Below, in pieces: positions 26,170 through 37,402 of a stretch of 64,000 nt of DNA. Origin of the DNA: Streptomyces sp. MH60 (GTDB taxonomy: Bacteria; Actinomycetota; Actinomycetes; Streptomycetales; Streptomycetaceae); NCBI RefSeq assembly GCF_002939385.1, contig NZ_MULI01000021.1:33569-97568 (forward strand). The letters run 5' to 3'. The notes below the pieces were generated by a model, which was given only the letters and a program-made list of their open reading frames with translations, was not told where the DNA came from and searched no databases. Each line of letters starts with the position of its first letter. Within the stretch, counting starts at the first letter, position 1. The position numbers and the translations under genes were made by a program.

Positions 26170-27171
26170 ATGCAGAAGACCTCGGCCCGGCTGCTGTCCC
26201 TGCTCTCGCTGCTCCAGGCCCGCCGGGACTGGCCCGGCGCGGTGCTGGCCGAGCGGCTGGACGTCAGCCCGCGCACCCTGCGCCGCGACGTCGACCGGCT
26301 CCGTGAGCTGGGCTATCCGGTCCGGGCGGTGAAGGGCCCCGACGGCGGCTACCGCCTGGACGCCGGGACGCGGTTGCCGCCGCTGCTCTTCGACGACGAG
26401 CAGGCGGTCGCCCTCGCCGTCGCGCTGCGCACCGCGGCCGCCACCGGCGCCGGGATCGAGGACGGCGCGGCACGGGCGCTGGCGACCCTGCGCCAGGTCA
26501 TGCCCGCCCGGCTGCGGCACCGGATCGACGCCCTCCAGGTGACCTCCGTCGCACGGTCCGCTCCCCTGCCGCAGCCCCAGGCGGACACCGGCGTCCTGAT
26601 GCAGCTCAGCGCCGCCGTCCAGGCCCGCGAGGTGCTGCGCTTCGACCACGTCCCGGCCCGCCCCACGAGCGCCGCCCCCGGGGCCGCGCCGCCCCCGCGC
26701 CGGGTGGAGCCGCACCATCTCGTCACCCGGGGCGGGCGCTGGTACCTGGTGGCCTGGGACCTGGACCGCGAGGACTGGCGGGTCTTCCGCGCCGACCGGG
26801 TGACCCCGCGCACGCCCACCGGTCCCCGCTTCACCCCGAGGGATCTGCCGGGCGGGGACGTGGCCGCGTTCCTGACCGGCAGGTTCCGCGGCTCCGACGG
26901 CTCCCCGGACTGGCCCTGCCGCGGAACGGCCGTGCTCCACCTGCCCGCCTCCGCGGTGTCCCCGCACGCCGCCGACGGGACCGTCGAGGAACTGGGGCCC
27001 GACCGCTGCCGGCTGACGACGGGCTCCTGGTCGTGGCCCTCGCTCGCCGCCGCCTTCTGCCTCTTCGACACCGACGTCGAGGTCGTGGGCCCGCCCCCGC
27101 TCAAGGACGCGTTCGCCCGGCTGGCCGGCCGCTGCGCCAGGGCCGCCGCGGCGGGCGCCGGGCCGCGGTGA
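26170..27171 (+). CDS. WYL-domain transcriptional regulator (YafY/DeoR-like)
   Basis: A 333-residue regulator. The N-terminal HTH (ARLLSLLSLLQARRDWPGAVLAERLDVSPRTLRRD, quoted here in outline, residues 5-40) is followed by GPDGGYRLDAG and a WYL domain containing RVEPHHLVTRGGRWYLVAWDLD and VFRADRV. WYL domains bind nucleic acids or small ligands. ATG 26170 fits the family N-terminus; ATGs at 26161 and 26149 are alternatives. It is divergent from the VOC gene, which it most likely regulates. Confidence 0.85.
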   Translation: MQKTSARLLSLLSLLQARRDWPGAVLAERLDVSPRTLRRDVDRLRELGYPVRAVKGPDGGYRLDAGTRLPPLLFDDEQAVALAVALRTAAATGAGIEDGAARALATLRQVMPARLRHRIDALQVTSVARSAPLPQPQADTGVLMQLSAAVQAREVLRFDHVPARPTSAAPGAAPPPRRVEPHHLVTRGGRWYLVAWDLDREDWRVFRADRVTPRTPTGPRFTPRDLPGGDVAAFLTGRFRGSDGSPDWPCRGTAVLHLPASAVSPHAADGTVEELGPDRCRLTTGSWSWPSLAAAFCLFDTDVEVVGPPPLKDAFARLAGRCARAAAAGAGPR

Positions 27172-27192
27172 ACGCCGCCCACCGGGCCGGGG

Positions 27193-28440
27193 TCACACCC
27201 GCTGGGCCCGCTCCACGCTCGCGGTCTCGGTGACCGGGCCGCCGCTCATCACGACGCGCGACCGGCTGTGCAGCCGCAGGGAGACGGCGGCGAAGCCGAT
27301 CGCGACCAGGGTCATCGCCCCGCCCGCCCAGGCGGTGCCGGCGTACCCGAAGTCCGCGTCGATCACCGTGCCGCCGAGCCAGGGGCCGCCGGTGTTGCCC
27401 AGGTTGAACGCGGCGGTCGTCGTCGCGCCCGCGAGGGTGGGCGCGGCACCGGCGACGTTGAACATGCGCGCGTTGAGCGCGGGCGCCGTGTAGAACGCGG
27501 AGACGCCGAGCAGCAGCGACAGGACGATCACGACGGCGGGGCTGGAGGCGAACAGCGCCAGGGCGGCCAGCAGCACCGTCGACGCGGTGATGCCGGAGAG
27601 CAGTACGCCGAACAGGTGCGCGTCGGCGACCCGGCCGCCGATCACCGTGCCGATCAGCGCACCGACGCCGAACAGCGCCAGCACGGCCGGCACCCAGCCG
27701 TCCGCGAGGCCCGCCACGTCGGTGAGCAGCGGCGCGAGGTAGGAGAAGGCGCAGAAGACGCCGCCGGCGGCGAGCGCGGTCACCACGATGGACAGCCAGA
27801 CCTGACGGTCCCGGTAGATCGCCAGCTCGCCCCGCAGCCGGGGGCGCCGCTCGGGCAGCGGGATGCGCGGGATCAGGGTCACCACGCCGATGAGCGCGAC
27901 GGCGGACGCACCGCCCACGGCCCAGAACGCGGACCGCCAGCCCAGGTGCTCGCCGAGGAAGGCGCCCGCCGGGACGCCGAGGACGTTGGCGATGGACAGT
28001 CCGCCGATCATCACGGCCATCGCGCGGGCCCGCGCGGTCACCGGCACCATCGCGATGGCCACGGCCGCGCCCACCGCCCAGAAACCGGCGCAGGCGAGCG
28101 CGCTGACGACCCGTGAGACGAACAGGACCTCGTAGCCCGTCGCGAGCGCTCCCGCGACCTGGCCGATACCGAACACCGAGATCAGCGCGACCAGCGTGGT
28201 CTTGCGGGGCAGGCGCAGCGTCGCGACGGCGAGCAGCGGCGCGCCGGCCACCATGCCGATCGCGAACGCCGATATCAGCAGCCCGGCTCGCGGGATCGAC
28301 ACGTCCATGTCGTCGGCGATCGGCGGCAGCAGCCCCGAGAGCATGAACTCGCTGGTGCCGAGCGCGAAGACGGACAGGCCGAGGATGTAGACGGCGAGCG
28401 GCATGCGTCCGGCCGTGGGCCGTGGGGAGGAGTCGGGCAT
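27193..28440 (-). CDS. MFS drug efflux transporter (CmlR/Cmx-like)
   Basis: A 415-residue, 12-helix major facilitator. The opening VYILGLSVFALGTSEFMLSG and the loop GRVADAHLF resemble the Cml/AraJ drug-proton antiporters, including chloramphenicol exporters of Streptomyces. I recall chloramphenicol pump genes in this part of the S. coelicolor map, so CmlR1-like is a reasonable but unproven call. ATG 28440 is adopted; 28404 and 28473 are alternatives. It is the last gene of the Clp-SRPBCC-FdhF operon, 63 bp after the molybdoenzyme stop. Confidence 0.85.
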   Translation of the reverse strand: MPDSSPRPTAGRMPLAVYILGLSVFALGTSEFMLSGLLPPIADDMDVSIPRAGLLISAFAIGMVAGAPLLAVATLRLPRKTTLVALISVFGIGQVAGALATGYEVLFVSRVVSALACAGFWAVGAAVAIAMVPVTARARAMAVMIGGLSIANVLGVPAGAFLGEHLGWRSAFWAVGGASAVALIGVVTLIPRIPLPERRPRLRGELAIYRDRQVWLSIVVTALAAGGVFCAFSYLAPLLTDVAGLADGWVPAVLALFGVGALIGTVIGGRVADAHLFGVLLSGITASTVLLAALALFASSPAVVIVLSLLLGVSAFYTAPALNARMFNVAGAAPTLAGATTTAAFNLGNTGGPWLGGTVIDADFGYAGTAWAGGAMTLVAIGFAAVSLRLHSRSRVVMSGGPVTETASVERAQRV

Positions 28441-28503
28441 GACAGGTGTCAACGGAGCCCCGCTGCCCGCCATTCCCGTGGCGGACTCCGTCTCACGATG
28501 CGG

Positions 28504-30798
28504 CTACGGGGTCACGCGCTCCAGCCGGACGACGATGCCCTTCGAGGTGGGCTGGTTGCTGATGTCGGCGACGCTGTCCAGCGGGACCAGGACCTGGGTC
28601 TCCGGGTAGTACGCGGCGGCGGAACCGCGGGCGGTGGGGTACGGGACCACCTCGAAGCCCTCGGCGCGGCGCTCGGTGTCGTCGTGCCAGACGCCGACCA
28701 CGTCGACGCGGTCTCCCGCGGTGAGGGACAGCGCGCTCAGGTCCTCCGGGTTGACCATGACCACCCGGCGGCTGCCGTGGATGCCCCGGTAGCGGTCGTT
28801 CAGGGTGTAGGGGATGGTGTTCCACTGGTCGTGGGAGCGCAGGGTCTGCAGCAGCAGGTGGCCCTCGGGCACGTCGGGCGTGCGCCAGGTGTTGCGGGTG
28901 AACATGGCCTTGCCGGTGGCGGTGCGGTAGACGCCCTCGTTGACGGGGTTGGGCAGCCGGATGCCGCCGGGACGTGCCACGCGCCGGTCGAAGTCGTACA
29001 GGCCCGGCACGATCCGGGAGATCCGGTCGCGGATCGTGCCGTAGTCGGCCTCGAAGTCCTCCCAGACCACGTTCCCGGGGCCGGTGCCGAGGGTGCGGCG
29101 GGCCAGCCGGCACAGGATGGCGACCTCGCTGAGCAGCAGGGGGGAGGCCGGCTTGAGCCGTCCCCGGGAGGTGTGCACCTCGCTCATCGAGTTCTCCACC
29201 GTGACGAACTGCTCGCCGCCCGCCTGGTGGTCGCGCTCGGTCCGGCCGAGGGTGGGCAGGATCAGCGCGGTGTCCCCGCACACGGTGTGGGACCCGTTGA
29301 GCTTGGTGGAGATGTGGGCGGTCAGGCGGCAGCTCCGCATGGCCTTCTCGGTGACCGCGCTGTCGGGGGCGGCCCGGACGAAGTTGCCCGCGACGCCGAG
29401 GAACACCTTGATCCGGCCCTCCCGCATCGCCTTGATCGAGTCGACCGAGTCGAGCCCGTGGGCGCGCGGCGGGTCGAAGCCGAACTCGTCGCGCAGGGCG
29501 TCCAGGAAGGAGTCCGGCATCTGCTCCCAGATGCCCATCGTGCGGTCGCCCTGGACGTTGCTGTGGCCGCGCACCGGGCAGGCGCCGGCCCCGGCCCTGC
29601 CGAGGTTGCCGCGCAGCAGCAGGAAGTTGACGATCTCCCGGATGGTGGGGACGCCGTGTTTGTGCTGGGTGATGCCCATCGCCCAGCAGACGATGACGCG
29701 TTCGCTGCGCAGGACCTCGTCGCGGACCCGCTCGATCTCCTCGCGGGTCAGGCCGGTGGTGGTGAGCACGTCGTCCCAGGAGGCCTGCCGGGCGTGCTCG
29801 GCGAACTCCTCGAAGCCGCTGGTGCTGTCGCGGATGAACGCGTGGTCGAGGACCGTGCCGGGCCGGGCGTCCTCGGCCTCGAGCAGCAGCCGGTTCAGCG
29901 CCTGGAACAGGGCGAGGTCGCCGCCGGGCCGGATGTGCAGGAACCGGTCGGCGATCCGGACGCCCTGGCCGATCACCCCGCGTGCCTTCTGCGGGTTCTT
30001 GAACCGCAGCAGCCCCGCCTCCGGGAGGGGGTTGACCGCGACGATGCGGGCGCCGTTGCGCTTGGCCTGCTCCAGCGCGGACAGTTGCCGCGGGTGGTTG
30101 CTGCCGGGGTTCTGTCCCACCAGGAAGATCAGGTCGGCGTGGTGGAGGTCGTCGAGGCTGACCGTGCCCTTGCCGGTGCCGAGGGTCTCGTGCAGCGCGA
30201 AGCCGCTCGACTCGTGGCACATGTTGCTGCAGTCGGGCAGGTTGTTGGTGCCGTAGGCGCGGGCGAAGAGCTGCAGGACGAAGGCGGCTTCGTTGCTGAC
30301 CCGGCCCGAGGTGTAGAAGACCGCCTCGTCGGGACTGTCGAGCGCCTTCAGTTCGCCGGCGAGCAGGTCGAGGGCGTCGCGCCAGCTGATCGGCTCGTAG
30401 TGGTCGCCGCCGGGCCGTTTGACCATGGGCTCGGTGAGGCGTCCCTGCTGGTTCAGCCAGAGGTCGGAGCGGCGGGCCAGGTCGGAGACGGGGTGCTCGC
30501 GGAAGAAGTCGGCGGTGATCCGCCGTGTGGTCGCCTCGTCGTTGATGTGCTTGGCGCCGTTCTCGCAGTACTCGTTGCGGTGCCGGTGGCCGGGTGCGGG
30601 GTCGGCCCAGGCGCAGCCCGGGCAGTCGATCCCGTCCACCTGGTTCATGGTCAGCAGGTCCACCGCGGTTTCCCTGGGGGACGTCTGCTCCAGGGAGTAC
30701 TCCAGTGCGTGCACCACCGCGGGCACACCGGCGGCCCAGGTCTTGGGCGGGGTGACGGTCAGGTCGTCCCGGGGTTCTTCCCTGGGCGGCTTCTTCAT
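28504..30798 (-). CDS. FdhF/YdeP-type molybdopterin oxidoreductase
   Basis: A 764-residue bis-MGD molybdoenzyme of the FdhF/YdeP group. The N-terminus has DCPGCAW (Cys59/Cys62) and a further Cys near 77. Cofactor-binding blocks include YTSGRVSNEAAFVLQLFARA, NMCHESSG, LVGQNPGSNHPRQL and GVPTIREIVNFLLLRGNLG. The C-terminal domain contains MVNPEDLSALSLTAGDRVDV. The N-terminal cysteines may bind an Fe-S cluster. Despite the name, members are not proven formate dehydrogenases; E. coli YdeP is linked to acid resistance. It lies 42 bp after the SRPBCC gene and has GAGAGG upstream. Confidence 0.9.
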   Translation of the reverse strand: MKKPPREEPRDDLTVTPPKTWAAGVPAVVHALEYSLEQTSPRETAVDLLTMNQVDGIDCPGCAWADPAPGHRHRNEYCENGAKHINDEATTRRITADFFREHPVSDLARRSDLWLNQQGRLTEPMVKRPGGDHYEPISWRDALDLLAGELKALDSPDEAVFYTSGRVSNEAAFVLQLFARAYGTNNLPDCSNMCHESSGFALHETLGTGKGTVSLDDLHHADLIFLVGQNPGSNHPRQLSALEQAKRNGARIVAVNPLPEAGLLRFKNPQKARGVIGQGVRIADRFLHIRPGGDLALFQALNRLLLEAEDARPGTVLDHAFIRDSTSGFEEFAEHARQASWDDVLTTTGLTREEIERVRDEVLRSERVIVCWAMGITQHKHGVPTIREIVNFLLLRGNLGRAGAGACPVRGHSNVQGDRTMGIWEQMPDSFLDALRDEFGFDPPRAHGLDSVDSIKAMREGRIKVFLGVAGNFVRAAPDSAVTEKAMRSCRLTAHISTKLNGSHTVCGDTALILPTLGRTERDHQAGGEQFVTVENSMSEVHTSRGRLKPASPLLLSEVAILCRLARRTLGTGPGNVVWEDFEADYGTIRDRISRIVPGLYDFDRRVARPGGIRLPNPVNEGVYRTATGKAMFTRNTWRTPDVPEGHLLLQTLRSHDQWNTIPYTLNDRYRGIHGSRRVVMVNPEDLSALSLTAGDRVDVVGVWHDDTERRAEGFEVVPYPTARGSAAAYYPETQVLVPLDSVADISNQPTSKGIVVRLERVTP

Positions 30799-30840
30799 CG
30801 GGGGGTCGCCTCTCGTTCGCTGTGTTCCGGTACGGGGCTC

Positions 30841-31355
30841 TCAGCCCACGGGCCAGACCGCCACCCGGCTGCGCGGCGGCTCGGGCTCCCCGGGCCGCAC
30901 CTGGCCGCCCCGGATGGTCCCCCGCCAGGCGCCGCTCGCCTCACCGTGGCCTTCGATGTACGCCTTGAAGTGCGCGAGTTCACGGCGCACGACGCGGCCC
31001 ACCGGCCCGGGGACCGCGGTGAGCACTCCGGTGAGCCCGCGCGGTCCGGCCGACAGCCGCACGGTCATCGCCGTGTGGTCCTGCCCGGTGGGCCGGAACG
31101 TCACCTCGCCCCGGTGGCCGTGGCGCTGTCCGAGGCTGCGCCAGGTCAGGTGCGAGTCGGGCACCTGGTCCACGATCTCGGTCGCGAACTCCCGGCTGAC
31201 GGGGCCGAGTCCGACGACCCACAGGGTCACGGCGGGCCTGACCTGTTCGACCCGCTTGACGGTGGTCATGAACCGCGGGAAGCACTCGAACTGGGTCCAC
31301 TGGTCGTACGCGGTGCGCACCGGTACGGCGATCTCGACGGTCTCCTCGACGGTGT

Positions 31356-31359
<4 letters not shown>
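30841..31359 (-). CDS. SRPBCC (START-like) protein
   Basis: A 172-residue helix-grip protein: the first strand VEETVEIAVPVRTAYDQWTQFE and FPRFMTTVKRVEQV are typical of the cyclase/dehydrase SRPBCC group, which bind hydrophobic ligands. The last 30 residues are a basic Pro/Arg tail. GTG 31359 overlaps the Clp stop codon (GTGA), tying its translation to the chaperone. Role unknown; possibly membrane- or lipid-stress related. Confidence 0.82.
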
Positions 31360-33869
<2,510 letters not shown>

Positions 33870-33994
33870 GACAGCTCCTGGGGCGGTGGCGAGTCGGTTC
33901 CACCGAAACCCCATGGCGGCGGCTCCGCAAGCGGAGCGCCCGCCGCGCGGCGGGCGAGGACCCGTTGTCAGTGGTGGGCGGCATGATTTCGCCC

Positions 33995-36079
33995 ATGACT
34001 ACTCCTGCTGCTGTGATCGTCGACGCCACCGCCTACGCCCAGGCGGTCGAGGACGCCGCGCGCGCGGCCGCCGCCTACTACGCGGGCGGCACGTCCCCTC
34101 TGGACGACGACGCCTACGACCGGCTGGCGAGAGGGATCGCCGCGTGGGAGGCCGCGCACCCGGACGAGGTGCTGCCCGACTCCCCCACCGGCAAGGTCGC
34201 CGGGGGCGCGGCCGAGGGGGACGTGCCGCACACGGTGCCGATGCTCAGTCTGGACAACGTCTTCTCGCCGGAGGAGTTCACCGCCTGGACGGCGTCCCTG
34301 GCCCGGCGCATCGGCCGCGAGGTCACCCGGTTCGCCGTGGGTCCCAAGCTGGACGGCCTCGCGGTCGCCGCCCGCTACCACGAGGGCCGCCTCACCCGGC
34401 TGATCACCCGGGGCGACGGCACGGCCGGTGAGGACGTCTCGCACGCCATCGGCACCGTGGAGGGGCTGCCCGCGGCGCTGCCCGAGCCGGTGACCGTCGA
34501 GGTGCGCGGCGAGATCCTGATGACGACGGCACAGTTCGAGCACGCCAACGAGGTGCGCATCCAGCACGGCGGGCAGCCCTTCGCCAACCCGCGCAACGCG
34601 GCCGCGGGCACCCTGCGGGCGAAGGAGCGCGCCTACACGGTGCCGATGACGTTCTTCGGCTACGGCCTGCTGGCCCTGCCCGGCACGGACGCCGCGCTCG
34701 CCGGGCGGCTGGAGGAGCCGGCGTACAGCGAGCTGATGTCGACGGCGGCCGGGCTCGGCGTGCACACCAGCGCAGGTACCGCGGTGCCGGACGTGGTCGT
34801 CGAGACACCCGAGCAGGTGGTGGCCCGGGTCCAGGAGATCGCCGCGCTCCGTGCCGAGCTGCCGTTCGGCATCGACGGCATCGTCGTCAAGGCCGACCTC
34901 GCCGCCGACCGGCGGGCCGCCGGGTCCGGCTCGCGGGCGCCCCGGTGGGCGATCGCGTACAAGCTCCCGGCCGTCGAGAAGATCACCCGGCTGCTGGAGG
35001 TCGAGTGGAACGTGGGCCGCACCGGCATCATCGCCCCGCGCGGCGTCCTGGAACCGGTGGTCATCGAGGGCTCCACCATCACCTACGCCACGCTGCACAA
35101 CCCGGCCGACATCACCCGCCGCGGCCTGCGGCTGGGCGACCACGTGATGGTGCACCGCGCCGGTGACGTCATCCCCCGCGTCGAGGCTCCGGTCGCCCAT
35201 CTGCGGACGGGCGAGGAGCGGCCCGTCGTGTTCCCCGAGGCGTGTCCGCGCTGCGGCTCGGACATCGACACCAGTGAGGAGCGCTGGCGGTGCGCGCAGG
35301 GCCGCAACTGCCACCTGGTCGCCTCCCTCGCCTACGCCGCAGGCCGCGACCAGCTCGACATCGAGGGCCTGGGCACCACCCGCGTGGTCCAGCTCGTCGA
35401 GGCGGGGCTCGTCGCCGACCTGGCCGACCTGTTCCTGCTCCGGCGCGAGCAGTTGCTCGCCCTGGAGCGGATGGGCGAGACCAGTACCGACAACCTGCTC
35501 GCCGCGCTGGCCCGGGCCAAGGAGCAGCCGCTGTCCCGGGTGCTGTGCGCGCTGGGTGTCCGGGGCACCGGACGCTCCATGTCCCGGCGCATCGCGCGGT
35601 ACTTCGCCACCATGGACCACATACGCGCGGCCGACGCCGAGGCCATGCAGCGGGTCGACGGCATCGGGGCGGAGAAGGCGCCCTCCGTCGTCGCGGAGAT
35701 CGCCGAACTCGCCCCGCTCATCGACAAGCTCACCGCCGCCGGCGTCAACATGACCGAGCCCGGCGCGACCCCGCCCCCGCCCGCCGACGCGGAGGGCGGG
35801 AACGGGGCGCCGCCCGCGGCGGCGGGGGGCCCGTTGGCGGGTATGAAGGTGGTCGTCACCGGCGCGATGACCGGAAACCTGGAACGGCTCAGCCGCAACG
35901 AGATGAACGAACTCATCGAGCGGGCCGGCGGACGCTCCTCCTCCAGCGTCTCCAAGAACACGACGCTCGTCGTCGCGGGCGAGGGGGCGGGCTCGAAGCG
36001 GGCGAAGGCGGAGCAGCTCGGCGTCCGGCTGGCCACTCCCGAGGAGTTCGCCGCGCTCGTCGCCGGCCTGCTCGGCTGA
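33995..36079 (+). CDS. ligA: NAD-dependent DNA ligase (second LigA)
   Basis: A 694-residue LigA joining nicks via an NAD-derived adenylate. Domains: Ia (YYAGGTSPLDDDAYDRL, SLDNVF), adenylation with nucleophile Lys118 in GPKLDGLAV, OB fold (NVGRTG, RAGDVIP), Zn finger (CPRCGSDID, CAQGRNCH), helix-hairpin-helix repeats and BRCT (about 620-694). All catalytic parts are intact. Streptomyces normally carries a housekeeping ligA elsewhere; the stress-gene setting suggests this is the accessory copy. ATG 33995 lacks a Shine-Dalgarno and may be leaderless (CATGAT, 7 nt upstream). Confidence 0.93.
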   Translation: MTTPAAVIVDATAYAQAVEDAARAAAAYYAGGTSPLDDDAYDRLARGIAAWEAAHPDEVLPDSPTGKVAGGAAEGDVPHTVPMLSLDNVFSPEEFTAWTASLARRIGREVTRFAVGPKLDGLAVAARYHEGRLTRLITRGDGTAGEDVSHAIGTVEGLPAALPEPVTVEVRGEILMTTAQFEHANEVRIQHGGQPFANPRNAAAGTLRAKERAYTVPMTFFGYGLLALPGTDAALAGRLEEPAYSELMSTAAGLGVHTSAGTAVPDVVVETPEQVVARVQEIAALRAELPFGIDGIVVKADLAADRRAAGSGSRAPRWAIAYKLPAVEKITRLLEVEWNVGRTGIIAPRGVLEPVVIEGSTITYATLHNPADITRRGLRLGDHVMVHRAGDVIPRVEAPVAHLRTGEERPVVFPEACPRCGSDIDTSEERWRCAQGRNCHLVASLAYAAGRDQLDIEGLGTTRVVQLVEAGLVADLADLFLLRREQLLALERMGETSTDNLLAALARAKEQPLSRVLCALGVRGTGRSMSRRIARYFATMDHIRAADAEAMQRVDGIGAEKAPSVVAEIAELAPLIDKLTAAGVNMTEPGATPPPPADAEGGNGAPPAAAGGPLAGMKVVVTGAMTGNLERLSRNEMNELIERAGGRSSSSVSKNTTLVVAGEGAGSKRAKAEQLGVRLATPEEFAALVAGLLG

Positions 36080-36099
36080 GACCACCCGCGCGGGCGCGT

Positions 36100-36120
36100 G
36101 GGGGTGTTGGTGACACCCCC
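36100..36120 (+). terminator. Terminator hairpin after ligA
   Basis: GGGGGTGT pairs perfectly with ACACCCCC around a TGGTG loop, 20 bp after the ligA stop. No U-tract follows. Confidence 0.75.
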
Positions 36121-36225
36121 GGGCCGGGGGCCAGTCCCAATGATCTCCCCTCCGGGTCCTGGAAAAGTCGTCGTGAACGGACACCGTCCGCCCGCCGCCG
36201 GGCGGCCAGAACAGGGGGAAGACCC

Positions 36226-37335
36226 GTGCACCGCAAGCGCCTCACCGCCGCAGTCCTGCTCGCCGCCGCGCTCACCGGGGCGCTCGCCCCCGCGGCGGCG
36301 GCCCACCCGGCCCACCGCCCCGACCCCGTACAGCGTCGGCTCGACCTGCTCACCGCACACGACGGAGTTCCGGGCGCGCTCGCGTACGACGGCAGGACGA
36401 CCCGTACCTCGGGCGTCGCGGACCTGGACTCGGGCCGGCCGATGACCGACGAGCGGGGCCGGTTCCGGCTCGCCAGCGACACCAAGGCGTTCACGGCGAC
36501 CGCGGTGATGCGGCTGGTGGCGGACGGCCGCCTGGGCCTCGGCGACCGCGCGGGCACCTACGTGCCGCAACTGGCGGACAGCACCGTCACCGTACGGCAG
36601 TTGCTGAAGCAGACCAGCGGGCTGGCGGAGTACTCGGCGCTGGTGGACTGGACCCGGCCGGGGACGTCCGAGGACTACCTGGCACTGGCGCTCGACGCGG
36701 GCCCCGTCTTCGAGCCCGGCACCGACTGGGGCTACTCCAACACCAATTACCTGGTCCTCGGCATGGTGATCGACGAGGTGTCCGGGGTCGGTTTCCGCAC
36801 GTACGTCGAGCGCACCGTCCTGCGCCCGCTGCACCTGGACGACACCTACTGGCCCGCGCCCGGGGAGCTGGGCCTGCGCGGCCCGCACGCCCGGAACTAC
36901 GGCGTCCATCCCGCGCACCCGCAGGACGGCAGGGTGGACGTGACCGAGCTGCCGGGCTACGAGTTCGGCGCGTCCGGCGGCCTCGTCTCCACGCCCGTCG
37001 ACCTCAACGCCTTCTGGGACGGTCTGTTCGGCGGCCGGCTCCTGCCCGGCTGGGCGGTGCGCCTGATGACGCGGGACACCACCGACATCGGCGGCCGCGA
37101 CGTCTACCCGGCGGGCAGCCGCTACGGATACGGCGTCGCCTCGATCCCGCTCAGCTGCGGCGGCGTCTACTGGGGCCACGGCGGCGACCTGCCCGGCGGT
37201 TCGGTGGGCGGCGGACGGGCCACGGGCGGCCGGGGCACCGTCACCGTCTACACCACGACGTGGGCGGCCGAAGGGGACAGCCTGCGTCATCTCCAGGGCG
37301 CCGTGGACGCGGCCCTGTGCGCGAAGGGGCACTGA
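36226..37335 (+). CDS. Secreted serine hydrolase (class C beta-lactamase/DD-peptidase fold)
   Basis: A 369-residue exported protein. The signal peptide ends about residue 26 (AAAAHP). Catalytic motifs are SDTK (Ser84/Lys87), YSN in WGYSNTNYLVLG and HGG in WGHGGDLPGG replacing KTG, the set of class C beta-lactamase-like and D-Ala-D-Ala carboxypeptidase enzymes. Substrate could be peptidoglycan peptides or esters. GTG 36226 has GGGGGAA 7 nt upstream. It stands alone between ligA and the MFS gene. Confidence 0.88.
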   Translation: MHRKRLTAAVLLAAALTGALAPAAAAHPAHRPDPVQRRLDLLTAHDGVPGALAYDGRTTRTSGVADLDSGRPMTDERGRFRLASDTKAFTATAVMRLVADGRLGLGDRAGTYVPQLADSTVTVRQLLKQTSGLAEYSALVDWTRPGTSEDYLALALDAGPVFEPGTDWGYSNTNYLVLGMVIDEVSGVGFRTYVERTVLRPLHLDDTYWPAPGELGLRGPHARNYGVHPAHPQDGRVDVTELPGYEFGASGGLVSTPVDLNAFWDGLFGGRLLPGWAVRLMTRDTTDIGGRDVYPAGSRYGYGVASIPLSCGGVYWGHGGDLPGGSVGGGRATGGRGTVTVYTTTWAAEGDSLRHLQGAVDAALCAKGH

Positions 37336-37364
37336 ACGGCGCGCTTCGGCCGGGAGCCACCAGG

Positions 37365-37395
37365 AGTGTACGTTCGTACGCCCCGAGGGTAGGCT
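37365..37395 (+). promoter_or_regulatory. Operator-promoter of the MFS gene, shared with the acetyltransferase gene
   Basis: AGTGTACGTTCGTACGC (37365-37381) contains the palindrome GTACG-TT-CGTAC and recurs exactly at 38650. TGTACG (37367-37372) is at -35 spacing, 17 nt before TAGGCT (37390-37395), which ends 7 nt before the ATG. The operator thus covers the -35. The TetR protein encoded at 39281 is the likely binder. Confidence 0.65.
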
Positions 37396-37402
37396 CCCGC
37401 GC

